Of a DNA stretch of 20,029 nt, positions 13,719-20,029 are shown piece after piece. Numbering within the stretch: the first letter of the stretch is position 1; each line of letters starts with the position of its first letter. The stretch is taken from positions 1 through 20,029 of the forward strand of contig DASTLT010000109.1 in NCBI GenBank assembly GCA_035714625.1, in the 5' to 3' direction. The DNA comes from GCA-003244245 sp035714625. Its GTDB lineage: Bacteria; Actinomycetota; Actinomycetes; Mycobacteriales; Pseudonocardiaceae. The position numbers were made by a program, and so were the translations under genes. The notes under the pieces are model-generated. The model saw only the letters and a program-made list of their open reading frames with translations, had not been told where the DNA came from and did no database searches.

Positions 13719-14612
13719 CTACTCTATAAGGAACTCGCGGGCAAGGGACCGGAGAAGCTCGCGGGCGTCCTCACCGAATACTGCATCCTCGCAGAGCTTG
13801 CCCCACAGCTCCATATATACGCCGATCTGGGCCTCATCCCGAATCCGCAGCTCTCGGGTGGTCGTATAGATCGACACTTCGACATCCTCATCGACCTCCG
13901 GCACGCCACGCATCACGAACCCGTGCATGGGACATACCTGGACCGCTCTGTTCCAAGGGATGACTCCAAAACGGACCGTATCCAACCTGCTCACCGAGAT
14001 GATGTGACGAAGCTGGGTGGCGAGCAAGCGCGGGTTGTCCTCGGGGCCAGGCCGCCAGCGCAGCGCAGCCTCGGGTACCACAAACTGAAACTGGCGTCCA
14101 GGCTCGAAGAGAACCTGCTGGCGTTCTGCCCATGCGGCCAACCCAGCGAGGACATCCGGAAACAGTTTAGGCTGCAGGGCGGCCTGCATATAGAAGAGTC
14201 GCCGGGTGTACTCGGCGGTCTGTAGCAGTCCGGGCACGATGACGGCGAACTCGCGGCTTATGGTTGCCGAACGTTCCTCGTCGCTGATATACCGCTGTTT
14301 TGTCGCTACACCCTTGCGTACCTCATCCGCCCAACTTGTCGTCTCGGTAAGTGCCGCCTCGACTTTCTCAAGCAGTTGTTCTCGTACCTCATTGCTAGCT
14401 CCGGCGGCGCGCGCCCAGGCTTCGGCCTGGGCGCGGGTCGGCACTTGGCGGGCGGTCTCCAGCCGAGATACCTTGGACTGATTCATACCGGCACGCACAC
14501 CGAACTCGGTCTGATTAAGCCCGGTGCCCTCGCGCAGCCCGAGCAGCACCGTACCAAGCTGGCGTCTCCGCTCAGTTGGCGTGATGGATGACTCATCGTT
14601 TACGGCGGGCAA
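13719..14612 (-). CDS. XRE-family HTH regulator with DUF5753-type domain (cassette 3)
   Basis: 297 aa. HTH near residues 18-70: LLGLREGTGLNQTEFGVR and MNQSKVSRLETARQVPT. C-terminal DUF5753 features are IVPGLLQTAEYTRRLFY, FQFVVPEAALRWRPGPEDN, and VYMELWGKLCEDAVFGEDA. Paralogous over its whole length to 12203-13102. Start TTG at 14612, 8 bp after the DUF6879 stop; no in-frame ATG lies nearby. Codon use is visibly more AT-ending than in the cassette-2 copy (for example GTA, AAA, TCA, ATA), which suggests that cassettes 2 and 3 have different recent histories rather than being a fresh duplication. Confidence 0.85.
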   Translation of the reverse strand: MPAVNDESSITPTERRRQLGTVLLGLREGTGLNQTEFGVRAGMNQSKVSRLETARQVPTRAQAEAWARAAGASNEVREQLLEKVEAALTETTSWADEVRKGVATKQRYISDEERSATISREFAVIVPGLLQTAEYTRRLFYMQAALQPKLFPDVLAGLAAWAERQQVLFEPGRQFQFVVPEAALRWRPGPEDNPRLLATQLRHIISVSRLDTVRFGVIPWNRAVQVCPMHGFVMRGVPEVDEDVEVSIYTTTRELRIRDEAQIGVYMELWGKLCEDAVFGEDARELLRSLAREFLIE

Positions 14613-14620
14613 TCAGGCAG

Positions 14621-15136
14621 TCAAATCTCGTGCTTGGCCATCCACTGCTCCAACGGTACCGCATGTTTCATAGCTAGATCCCGGCGGGCCATGTAGGTCT
14701 CGAGTGGCTCTGTCGGTTGCACCACTTCGACGAAACGCTTCTCCTCGTCATATCTCATGATTGCAATGAGCTCCTCATCCAGCATCCAGAAGTCCTCCAC
14801 CAGTTCAGCCAGGTCTGGATGCGCGTCCCGCCATACGACGTAGACATCCTCACCGACCGCCACGTGCATGCGGAACGCGGTCAGCTCGTAACGCAGGTAT
14901 TCACTAATCGGCCGGTCAACGATGACGACTCGGTACACCCGCCGTCCGGCACCAACATGAGCGGCAATCTTCCTCAGAAACTCGTCGTTCTCTGCGGTCC
15001 TCGCCGGCAGCGGTTGCCCAGCCTTCCATGCAGCCCAACCGGGATCGGGGACACCCGCGTAGCTCTGCTCCTGCTCGAGGCGGAACGCTTCCCGCACGAG
15101 CCTGTCAAACCCAGTTCTCAGCTCGTCGAGCGTCAC
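14621..15136 (-). CDS. DUF6879-family protein (cassette 3)
   Basis: 171 aa, beginning MTLDELRTGFDRLVREAFRL. Shared family landmarks are EQSYAGVPDPGW, RRVYRVVIVDRPISEYLRY, WRDAHPDLAELVEDFWMLDE and MKHAVPLEQWMAK. Start is GTG at 15136 in a GTGA overlap with the small gene, and it is followed 8 bp later by the XRE gene. This is the reference intact copy: its MTLDEL start lets one recognise the damaged starts at 15535 and around 16090. Function unknown. Confidence 0.83.
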   Translation of the reverse strand: MTLDELRTGFDRLVREAFRLEQEQSYAGVPDPGWAAWKAGQPLPARTAENDEFLRKIAAHVGAGRRVYRVVIVDRPISEYLRYELTAFRMHVAVGEDVYVVWRDAHPDLAELVEDFWMLDEELIAIMRYDEEKRFVEVVQPTEPLETYMARRDLAMKHAVPLEQWMAKHEI

Positions 15137-15354
15137 GTCACCCTTCCCTCCAAACTGTCGTGACCAGCCCTGTATAGAGCCTCAGTGATCTCGATTGCAC
15201 CCTCGCCGGGGCCGACGCCGAGTTCGACCAGCGCTGCTGGATCGGTGATAGCTTGCCCGACGATCGCCACCCTGTCACCGGCGCTGCGGGCCACCTTGGG
15301 ACAGGTCATGTCTGGCGGGCAGTCATCAGATGCAAGCACTTCGTAGCGTGTCAT
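15133..15354 (-). CDS. Small cassette protein (73 aa), first gene of cassette 3
   Basis: Begins MTRYEVLASDDCPPDMTCP with two Cys, then VARSAGDRVAIVGQAI, TDPAALVELG and an acidic-to-basic tail ending HDSLEGRVT. ATG at 15354 is preceded by AGGAGG at a slightly long spacing (about 11 nt). Its stop overlaps the DUF6879 GTG by 4 bp. It matches the layout of the small gene at 3758-3994 (TDP-x-AL, then an EI-rich stretch), and a single-domain partner role in the cassette is inferred. No recognised domain. Confidence 0.72.
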   Translation of the reverse strand: MTRYEVLASDDCPPDMTCPKVARSAGDRVAIVGQAITDPAALVELGVGPGEGAIEITEALYRAGHDSLEGRVT

Positions 15355-15400
15355 GGCGAGTGGATCCTCCTGTCGACTATAGTTATGCGCGTTGGGACTC

Positions 15401-15431
15401 AGTATGCAGGCAAGGGGCCCTGTGTATGCAA
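15401..15431 (-). promoter_or_regulatory. Promoter/operator B with paired TGCATA boxes
   Basis: On the minus strand TTGCAT (15426-15431) and CATACT (15401-15406) flank a 19-bp spacer; each is part of a TGCATAC copy. A third, weaker GCGCATA lies at 15384-15390. CAGGTCTTGCATA is identical to the sequence of site C. It precedes the small-DUF6879-XRE cassette 3. Confidence 0.45.
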
Positions 15432-15460
15432 GACCTGCCTCTTAGGCAACGAGTGATCGA

Positions 15461-15565
15461 ACTTTGCTGGACCTCCAGCCGGAACACCTCGCGCCCCGCA
15501 TGCTTGACTGCGGATCTCAGCTCGTCCAGAGTCATGCCAGGGGTCCTCCCATCCAGAGATCCCAT
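15461..15565 (-). pseudogene. Fragment: small-gene tail plus first ~22 codons of a DUF6879 gene
   Basis: From ATG 15535 (GGAGG upstream) the sequence reads MTLDELRSAVKHAGREVFRL then EVQQS, clearly the start of a DUF6879 protein, but similarity ends abruptly near 15461 and promoter B follows. The preceding codons 15565-15538 encode GSLDGRTPG, which resembles the DSLEGRV tail of the small cassette gene. So this is a chimeric scar of a lost cassette between the copy at 15567 and cassette 3. The open frame continues about 35 codons into promoter DNA and is unlikely to make a functional protein. Confidence 0.65.
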
Positions 15566-15566
15566 C

Positions 15567-16073
15567 TCACAGCCGGTCCCGATGCTCGGCCATCCACTGC
15601 TCGAAGGGCACGGCGTACTTCATCGCCAGGTCCCGGCGAGCGATATAGACCTCGATCGGCTCGGTGGGCTCGGCGACCTCGACGAACCGCTCCTGCTCGT
15701 CGTAGCGCATCACCGCCACCCGCTGCTCGTCGAACATCCAGAAGTCCTCGGTCAAGGTCGCCAAATCAGGGTGCGCATCCCGGTCAACCAGGAAGGACTC
15801 CGATCCGTCGGACATCTCCATCGGGATCAGGGCGAGTCCGTAGCGCGTGTACTCGGCCAGCGGCCACTCCACGATGATCACTTCGTACACCCGCCGGCCG
15901 GCCGCGGTGTAGCCGGCCACCTTCTTCAGCCACGGATGGTTCTCCGGGGTGATCACCGGCAGCGGCTCGCCGGCCTGCCATGCCTGCCACTCCGGGCTCT
16001 GTACCCCGGCATAGCTCTGGTGCTGCTGCAGCCGGAACGCCTCGCGCTCCATCCGGTCGAACTCGGCCTTCAA
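15567..16073 (-). CDS. DUF6879-family protein (cassette 4) with altered start
   Basis: At least 168 aa, nearly the same as the copy at 13099-13626 (FDRMEREAFRLQQHQSYAG, DRDAHPDLATLTEDFWMFDE, MKYAVPFEQWMAEHRDR). The expected MTLDEL start is broken: the minus strand reads ATG ACA TGA A CTG GAC GAG TTG, and removing four bases (an ATGA repeat at 16084-16087) restores MTLDEL. The remaining in-frame starts are CTG at 16082 or TTG at 16073, neither with a good ribosome site. No XRE gene follows; the next sequence is the DUF6879 scar. It may be weakly expressed or non-functional, although the coding body is undamaged. Confidence 0.65.
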   Translation of the reverse strand: MKAEFDRMEREAFRLQQHQSYAGVQSPEWQAWQAGEPLPVITPENHPWLKKVAGYTAAGRRVYEVIIVEWPLAEYTRYGLALIPMEMSDGSESFLVDRDAHPDLATLTEDFWMFDEQRVAVMRYDEQERFVEVAEPTEPIEVYIARRDLAMKYAVPFEQWMAEHRDRL

Positions 16074-16137
16074 CTCGTCCAGTTCATGTCATGGGACCTA
16101 CCCCTCAGCCGTGAGCACATCAGCGACGGATAACCAC

Positions 16138-16166
16138 AGTATGCAACCCATTGACTGGCTATGCAA
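16138..16166 (-). promoter_or_regulatory. Promoter/operator C with paired TGCATA boxes
   Basis: On the minus strand TTGCAT (16161-16166), a 17-bp spacer and CATACT (16138-16143) give a good sigma-70-type promoter, both elements being part of TGCATA copies 20 bp apart. The start point would lie about 40 nt upstream of the broken DUF6879 start of cassette 4. CAGGTCTTGCATA is shared with site B. Confidence 0.5.
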
Positions 16167-16227
16167 GACCTGATTCTGACTAGCGAAACCGGTGGGGTGC
16201 CGGGCCCGGTTGCGTCAAGATGGGCCG

Positions 16228-16566
16228 GTGGAACTGCCCTCGAACGGACTGCACTTCGTCACCGGGCCGCTGCTGGCGCTACTGCTCGTCGGCCTGCTGG
16301 GCGGGCTGCTGCGCTGGACCTACGGCACCCACCGCCAGCACGTGGCCCCACCCAGCGAGGGTGACGGCACAGCCGACGACCTCGGCCTGCTCCGCGAGGT
16401 GGCCGTGGTGCCCGACGCAGCAGCCGCCAGCGTGCTGCGCCGCCTGCTGGCGGCCGACGGCATCCGCGCCACGGTCCGCCCCACCGTCGGCGCCAGCGCC
16501 TGGCGAATCCTGGTCTTCCCCGAGGACGAGTCCACTGCCCGGCTCATCCTGACCCGACCCGACTGA
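16228..16566 (+). CDS. Small membrane-anchored protein with DUF2007-like domain (112 aa)
   Basis: GTG at 16228 begins VELPSNGLHF, then one hydrophobic segment TGPLLALLLVGLLGGLLRW anchors the protein with the C-terminal part probably cytoplasmic. After an Asp/Gly-rich linker, residues about 55-112 (LREVAVVPDAAAASVLRRLL, ADGIRATVRP, RILVFPEDESTARLIL) look like the DUF2007 putative signal-transducing fold. It is divergent from the cassette array and ends one base before the murA stop, so the two genes are tail to tail. Function unknown. Confidence 0.7.
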   Translation: MELPSNGLHFVTGPLLALLLVGLLGGLLRWTYGTHRQHVAPPSEGDGTADDLGLLREVAVVPDAAAASVLRRLLAADGIRATVRPTVGASAWRILVFPEDESTARLILTRPD

Positions 16567-17838
16567 TCAGCGCGCGGGGGGTGCGGTGACGCGGCGGACG
16601 TCGGCGCCCAGGGCGGTGAGGTTGTCCAGGAACCGGGGGTAGCCGCGGTCGATGTGGAAGACGTCCCATACCTCGGTGACCCCGTCCGCGCAGAGCCCGG
16701 CCAGGACCAGCCCGGCGCCGGCCCGGATGTCCGACGCCCACACCGGGGCGCTGGAGAGCCGCTCGACGCCGCGGACGACTGCATGGTGGCCGTCGGTGCG
16801 CGCGTCGGCACCGAGCCGGATCATCTCCTCGACGAAGCGGAACCGCGCCTCGAACACGTTCTCGGTGATCATCGAGGTGCCCTCGGAGACGGCCGACAGC
16901 GCGATCGCCATCGGCTGCAGGTCGGTGGCGAAGCCCGGGTAGGGCAGGGTCACGAAATCCACCGAGGTGGGCCGGTCGGGCATCACCACCCGGAAGACGT
17001 CCGGCCCGGACTGGTCGACCTCGGCCCCGGCCAGCCGCAGCTTCTCCAGCACCAGGTCCAGATGGTGCGGGTCGACCCCGCGCACCGTCACATCACCGCG
17101 GGTCATCGCGGCGGCAAAGGCCCAGGTGGCGCCGACGATGCGGTCCCCGATCACGCGGTGCTCAGTGGGCCGCAGCACGTCCACCCCCTCGATGGTGAGG
17201 GTCGAGGTGCCCGCCCCGCTGATCCGGGCCCCCATCTGCCGCAACATCAGGCACAGATCCACGATCTCGGGCTCGCGGGCGGCGTTGTCGAGCACCGTGG
17301 TGCCCTCGGCGAGCACCGCGGCCATCAGGATGTTCTCGGTCGCTCCGACGCTCGGGAAGTCCAGCCAGATCTGCGCGCCGTGCAGCCCTTCGGCCTCGGC
17401 TACCACGCAGCCGTGCTCGATCTCGCTGCGCGCCCCCAGCTTGCGCAGCCCGTTCTGGTGCATGTCCAGCGGGCGGGAGCCGATGGCGTCCCCCCCGGGC
17501 AGTGCGACCCGGGCCCGCCGGCAGCGACCGACCAGCGGGCCGAGCACGCACACCGAGGCGCGCAGCCTGCTTACCGAGCCGTAGTCAGCCTCGTGCTTGG
17601 GCTCCGCCGGGGTGGTGATGCGGGTAGTGTCGCCGTTGATGTCGACCTCGCAGCCCAGCCCGCGCAACACGTCGGCCATCAAAGGGACGTCGAGGATCTC
17701 CGGACAGTTCGTGATCGTCGTGGTGCCCTCGGCCAGCAAGGCCGCGGCCATCAGCTTCAGCACGCTGTTCTTCGCCCCGACCACCTGCACCTCGCCGACC
17801 AGCCGGGCGCCGCCGCAGACCCTGAAGTGCTCGCTCAC
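16567..17838 (-). CDS. murA: UDP-N-acetylglucosamine 1-carboxyvinyltransferase MurA, Asp117 type
   Basis: First committed step of peptidoglycan synthesis: enolpyruvyl transfer from PEP to UDP-GlcNAc in the cytoplasm. 423 aa, the usual length. The N-terminal VVGAKNSVLKLMAAALLAEG carries the active-site KN. The catalytic loop reads VALPGGDAIGSRPLDMH: Asp117 stands where most bacteria have the Cys alkylated by fosfomycin. The C-terminal part has VTLPYPGFATDLQPMAIA and RFVEEMIRLGADAR. GTG at 17838 gives the normal family start; the ORF runs 80 low-complexity Arg/Pro-rich codons further upstream but has no family similarity there. Divergent from the adenosyltransferase gene, 77 bp apart. Confidence 0.95.
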   Translation of the reverse strand: MSEHFRVCGGARLVGEVQVVGAKNSVLKLMAAALLAEGTTTITNCPEILDVPLMADVLRGLGCEVDINGDTTRITTPAEPKHEADYGSVSRLRASVCVLGPLVGRCRRARVALPGGDAIGSRPLDMHQNGLRKLGARSEIEHGCVVAEAEGLHGAQIWLDFPSVGATENILMAAVLAEGTTVLDNAAREPEIVDLCLMLRQMGARISGAGTSTLTIEGVDVLRPTEHRVIGDRIVGATWAFAAAMTRGDVTVRGVDPHHLDLVLEKLRLAGAEVDQSGPDVFRVVMPDRPTSVDFVTLPYPGFATDLQPMAIALSAVSEGTSMITENVFEARFRFVEEMIRLGADARTDGHHAVVRGVERLSSAPVWASDIRAGAGLVLAGLCADGVTEVWDVFHIDRGYPRFLDNLTALGADVRRVTAPPAR

Positions 17839-17880
17839 GAGCGCCCATGATGCCGGGGGCCGCCAACCTGCGCACAGCCG

Positions 17881-17909
17881 GGGACACCGCAGCGATGAGG
17901 CGATACCGT
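17881..17909 (+). promoter_or_regulatory. Candidate leaderless promoter of the adenosyltransferase gene
   Basis: GGGACA at 17881-17886, a 17-bp spacer and TACCGT at 17904-17909 lie so that transcription would begin at or next to the ATG at 17916. No Shine-Dalgarno precedes that ATG. Leaderless mRNAs are common in actinomycetes. Confidence 0.4.
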
Positions 17910-17915
17910 CGCGGT

Positions 17916-18494
17916 ATGGCCGTGCACCTGACAAGGATCTACACCCGCACCGGGGATGAAGGGACCAGCGGTCTCGGTGACTTCTCCCGGGTGGCCAAGA
18001 CCGACCCGCGGCTGGTCGCCTATGCCGACGTGGATGAGGCCAACTGCGCGATCGGCGTCGCGCTGGCGCTGGGGTCACTTCCGCCGCACCTGGTCACCGT
18101 GCTGCGTCAGGTGCAGAACGACCTGTTCGACGTGGGCGCGGACCTGTGCACGCCGATCGTGGACCGGGCGGGTGGGCAGCAGCATCCCCCGCTACGGATC
18201 GAGGAGGGCTACGTCACCCGGCTGGAAGGCTGGTGTGACCAGTTCAACGCCCCGCTGCCGAAGCTGGACTCGTTCATCCTGCCCGGGGGTACCCCGGGTG
18301 CGGCGCTGCTGCACACCGCCCGGGTGGTCACCCGCCGGGCCGAGCGCAGCACCTGGGCGCTGCTCGCGGCCGAACCGCAGCGCACCAGCAAGGTTCCCGC
18401 ACGCTACCTGAACCGGCTCTCCGACCTGCTGTTCATCCTGAGCCGGGTGGCCAACCCGGACGGCGACGTGCTCTGGCAGCCCGGCGGGTCGTGA
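17916..18494 (+). CDS. Cob(I)yrinic acid a,c-diamide adenosyltransferase, PduO type
   Basis: Transfers the adenosyl group of ATP to cob(I)alamin to make AdoCbl. 192 aa. The ATP-binding N-terminus is RIYTRTGDEGTSGLGDFSRV. Further family landmarks are YADVDEANCAIGVAL, QVQNDLFDVGADL, FILPGGTPGAALLHTARVV and RYLNRLSDLLFILSR. ATG at 17916 fits the family N-terminus, MAVHLTRIYTRTG. Its product is the cofactor of the MeaA-like mutase at 8191-10191. The position between murA and DUF2550/atpC is the one seen in mycobacteria, so this is part of the core, not the accessory block. Confidence 0.92.
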   Translation: MAVHLTRIYTRTGDEGTSGLGDFSRVAKTDPRLVAYADVDEANCAIGVALALGSLPPHLVTVLRQVQNDLFDVGADLCTPIVDRAGGQQHPPLRIEEGYVTRLEGWCDQFNAPLPKLDSFILPGGTPGAALLHTARVVTRRAERSTWALLAAEPQRTSKVPARYLNRLSDLLFILSRVANPDGDVLWQPGGS

Positions 18495-18531
18495 GTGGGG
18501 TAACGGTGGGCTGGCACCGAACGTCACTCAC
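18491..18531. terminator. Bidirectional hairpin between convergent genes
   Basis: GTGAGTG at 18491-18497 pairs with CACTCAC at 18525-18531, with an inner CGGTG/CACCG stem around a 6-nt loop. The arms include the stop codons of both the adenosyltransferase and the DUF2550 gene. Right-arm CACTCAC and an inner CCGAAC are shared with the ehuA hairpin. Confidence 0.65.
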
Positions 18532-18953
18532 AAGCCAGGCTTGCGGCCGGGGGGTGCGGATTCCAGCCAGGACAGGAAGCCGGTGAGGGTGTCCCGGCGC
18601 ATCGCGAGCTCCAGGTCGCCGAGGTCGGTGCGGCAGCGCAGCACGACCGCTCCGGTGGGCATCACATAGCTCTCCGGTAGCGTCGGGCAGCGCCGTTCGA
18701 CGACCTGCAGCCGGTCCCGGTCGAGCACCCGGTCCGGGCCCGCGCGCAGGCTGGAGAACCGGAACCAGGAGAAGTCGTCGCCGTGGTAGTGCCCCACCCC
18801 CTGGCGCCAGCCGCGCAGGCCGTCATCGGGGCGCAACCGCAGCGCGACATCGATCCCGCCGCTGCGTACCAGGCGGATCCGCCGCACGGCCCGCACCAGG
18901 ACCAGCAAGACCCCGGCCAGCAGGACCCACCAGACGATCTGCCCGACGTCCAT
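18528..18953 (-). CDS. DUF2550 family membrane protein
   Basis: 141-aa protein with one N-terminal membrane segment (IVWWVLLAGVLLVLVRAV), then a basic stretch and a soluble domain with GVGHYHGDDFSWFRFSSLR and RCPTLPESYVMPTGAVVLRC. This is the DUF2550 family, which habitually follows atpC in Mycobacteriales and relatives. It starts 28 bp after the atpC stop, so it is likely the last gene of the ATP synthase operon. No function is established as far as I know. Confidence 0.85.
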   Translation of the reverse strand: MDVGQIVWWVLLAGVLLVLVRAVRRIRLVRSGGIDVALRLRPDDGLRGWRQGVGHYHGDDFSWFRFSSLRAGPDRVLDRDRLQVVERRCPTLPESYVMPTGAVVLRCRTDLGDLELAMRRDTLTGFLSWLESAPPGRKPGL

Positions 18954-18981
18954 GGTGGCCCACCCCGCGTCCGAACAACCC

Positions 18982-19371
18982 TCAGACGGTCTCGCCGACC
19001 GCCTTGAGCCGCGCGGTGGCTCTGGCCCGCAGCGAGTCGGCCCGCTCCTTGTCCTGCTCGGCGTCGGCCCGGGTCAGGGCGGCCCGGGCCGCCTGCGGGT
19101 CGATCTCGTGCGCGAGCTCGGCGGCCTCGGCCAGCACGCTCACCTTCTCCCCGGTGACCGAGAGAAACCCGCCGAAAACGGCCGCGGTGACGGTCTCACC
19201 GGCCGCGGTGTTGATCCTGACCACCCCGCCCTCGACGAGCTCACCGAGCAGTGGCATGTGGCCGGGCAGGATGCCCAGCTCGCCCTCGGTGGTCTTGGCG
19301 AACACGGCGGTAGCCGTCCCGGACCACACCTGGCGTTCCACCGCCACCAGCTCGACGGACATCTCAGCCAC
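18982..19371 (-). CDS. atpC: F1Fo ATP synthase subunit epsilon
   Basis: 129-aa epsilon subunit of the F1 sector, which couples the rotor to the ring and can inhibit hydrolysis. The beta-barrel domain carries VELVAVERQVWSGTATAVF, TTEGELGILPGHMPLL and AVFGGFLSVTGEKVSVLAE; the C-terminal part is the Ala/Arg-rich helical pair. GTG at 19371 has GGAGG six nt upstream; an ATG three codons in is alternative. It follows atpD by 22 bp. Confidence 0.94.
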   Translation of the reverse strand: MAEMSVELVAVERQVWSGTATAVFAKTTEGELGILPGHMPLLGELVEGGVVRINTAAGETVTAAVFGGFLSVTGEKVSVLAEAAELAHEIDPQAARAALTRADAEQDKERADSLRARATARLKAVGETV

Positions 19372-19393
19372 CCGCGCCTCCTCAGTTCAGGGA

Positions 19394-20029
19394 TCAGCTC
19401 TTCTTGGTGATCTGCTGGTACTTCCGCTCCAGGTCCTCCAGCCCACCGCACAGGTAGAACGCCTGCTCGGGCATGTGGTCGAACTCGCCCTTGCAAATCT
19501 TGTCGAAGGCCTCGATGGTCTCCTTCAGCGGCACCGTCGAGCCCTCCTGGCCGGTGAACTGCTCGGCGGAGTACATGTTCTGGCTCAAGAAGCGCTCGAT
19601 CCGCCGCGCCCGGTTGACCGTGACCTTGTCCTCTTCGGACAGCTCGTCGATGCCGAGGATGGCGATGATGTCCTGCAGGTCGTTGTACTTCTGCAGGATC
19701 CGCTTGACCTCCTGCGCCACCCGGTAGTGCTCCTCCCCCACGTACTGCGGGTCGAGGATCGTCGACGACGAGGTCAGCGGGTCCACCGCAGGGAAGATGC
19801 CCTTGGAGAACACGCCGCGGGACAGTTCCGTGGTGGCGTCCAGGTGGGCGAAGGTGGTGGCCGGTGCCGGGTCGGTGTAGTCGTCGGCGGGCACGTAGAT
19901 GGCCTGCATCGAGGTGATCGAGTGGCCCCGGGTGGAGGTGATGCGCTCCTGCAGCTCGCCCATCTCGTCGGCCAGGGTCGGCTGGTAGCCCACCGCGGAG
20001 GGCAGCCGGCCCAGCAGGGTGGAGACCTC
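19394..20029 (-). CDS. atpD: F1Fo ATP synthase subunit beta, C-terminal part
   Basis: Catalytic beta subunit; the reading frame enters from beyond the right edge, so the N-terminus and P-loop are outside the window. Visible parts include SALGYQ-type VGYQPTLADEMG, GSITSMQ-like HSITSMQAIYVPADDYTDPA, LDATTELSRG, ILDPQYVGEEHY and the hallmark DELSEEDKVTVNRARRIERF. The C-terminus ends QITKKS. Confidence 0.97.
   Translation of the reverse strand, partial: EVSTLLGRLPSAVGYQPTLADEMGELQERITSTRGHSITSMQAIYVPADDYTDPAPATTFAHLDATTELSRGVFSKGIFPAVDPLTSSSTILDPQYVGEEHYRVAQEVKRILQKYNDLQDIIAILGIDELSEEDKVTVNRARRIERFLSQNMYSAEQFTGQEGSTVPLKETIEAFDKICKGEFDHMPEQAFYLCGGLEDLERKYQQITKKS

Noticed and set aside
12203..16170. 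CRISPR array or insertion sequence as the source of the repeats
   Set aside because: The repetition is of whole paralogous genes; no short regular repeats/spacers, transposase or terminal inverted repeats are seen.
16151..16180. Plus-strand TTGACT as -35 for the DUF2007-like gene
   Set aside because: No acceptable -10 at 16-18 bp; the best hexamer, TTCTGA, is poor.
17839..18078. 80-codon N-terminal extension of murA
   Set aside because: Low-complexity Arg/Pro-rich translation lying antisense to the adenosyltransferase gene; the family start is at 17838.

Overview
The window looks like chromosomal DNA of a high-GC actinomycete. The right end carries the gene order atpD-atpC-DUF2550-(PduO-type adenosyltransferase)-murA, and a nucS mismatch endonuclease lies further left. 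That set and order is familiar from mycobacteria and Pseudonocardiaceae. A Pseudonocardiaceae-like host is an inference from gene content and GC-rich codon use. Almost everything is on the minus strand; only the genes at 16228-16566 and 17916-18494 are on the plus strand.

Layout, in minus-strand transcription order from the right. (1) 16228-20029 is core: end of atpD, atpC, a DUF2550 membrane protein, a convergent cob(I)alamin adenosyltransferase ending in a shared hairpin, murA with Asp in place of the fosfomycin-target Cys, and a small DUF2007-like membrane protein. (2) 12110-16170 is accessory: a decayed tandem array of cassettes of the form small protein - DUF6879-like - XRE/DUF5753 regulator. 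One cassette is complete, one has lost the start of its small gene, and one has lost its regulator and carries a damaged DUF6879 start. Paired TGCATA boxes form promoter-like sites in front of the array members and in front of the next gene. (3) 10292-12035 holds an unrecognised 124-aa protein, then an untracked 38-aa peptide gene overlapping by 4 bp a 394-aa protein-isoaspartate-methyltransferase-like enzyme, which looks like a minimal RiPP-type pair. (4) 4892-10191 is metabolic: a MeaA/ethylmalonyl-CoA-mutase-like AdoCbl mutase and an Ehu-type (ectoine/hydroxyectoine) ABC importer whose binding-protein gene is frameshifted. (5) 4094-4837 is nucS with an unusual in-frame duplication of its catalytic E-x-K segment. 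(6) 138-3994 is a second accessory block: a complete small protein/DUF6879/XRE cassette, then a radical SAM gene (truncated and frameshifted, with a structured leader that can hide its Shine-Dalgarno), a DEDDh exonuclease, a thymidylate-kinase-like enzyme and a 46-aa Cys-rich mini-protein.

How the parts fit. The accessory modules on either side of the nucS-ehu-meaA stretch both have XRE/DUF6879 cassettes immediately upstream of small enzymatic operons: radical SAM/nuclease/nucleotide kinase on the left, peptide plus PIMT on the right. The cassettes may be local regulators of those operons; this is inference from order and shared promoter boxes. The adenosyltransferase would supply AdoCbl to the mutase. 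Two genes (radical SAM and ehuB) carry frameshifts that are either real decay or assembly errors.
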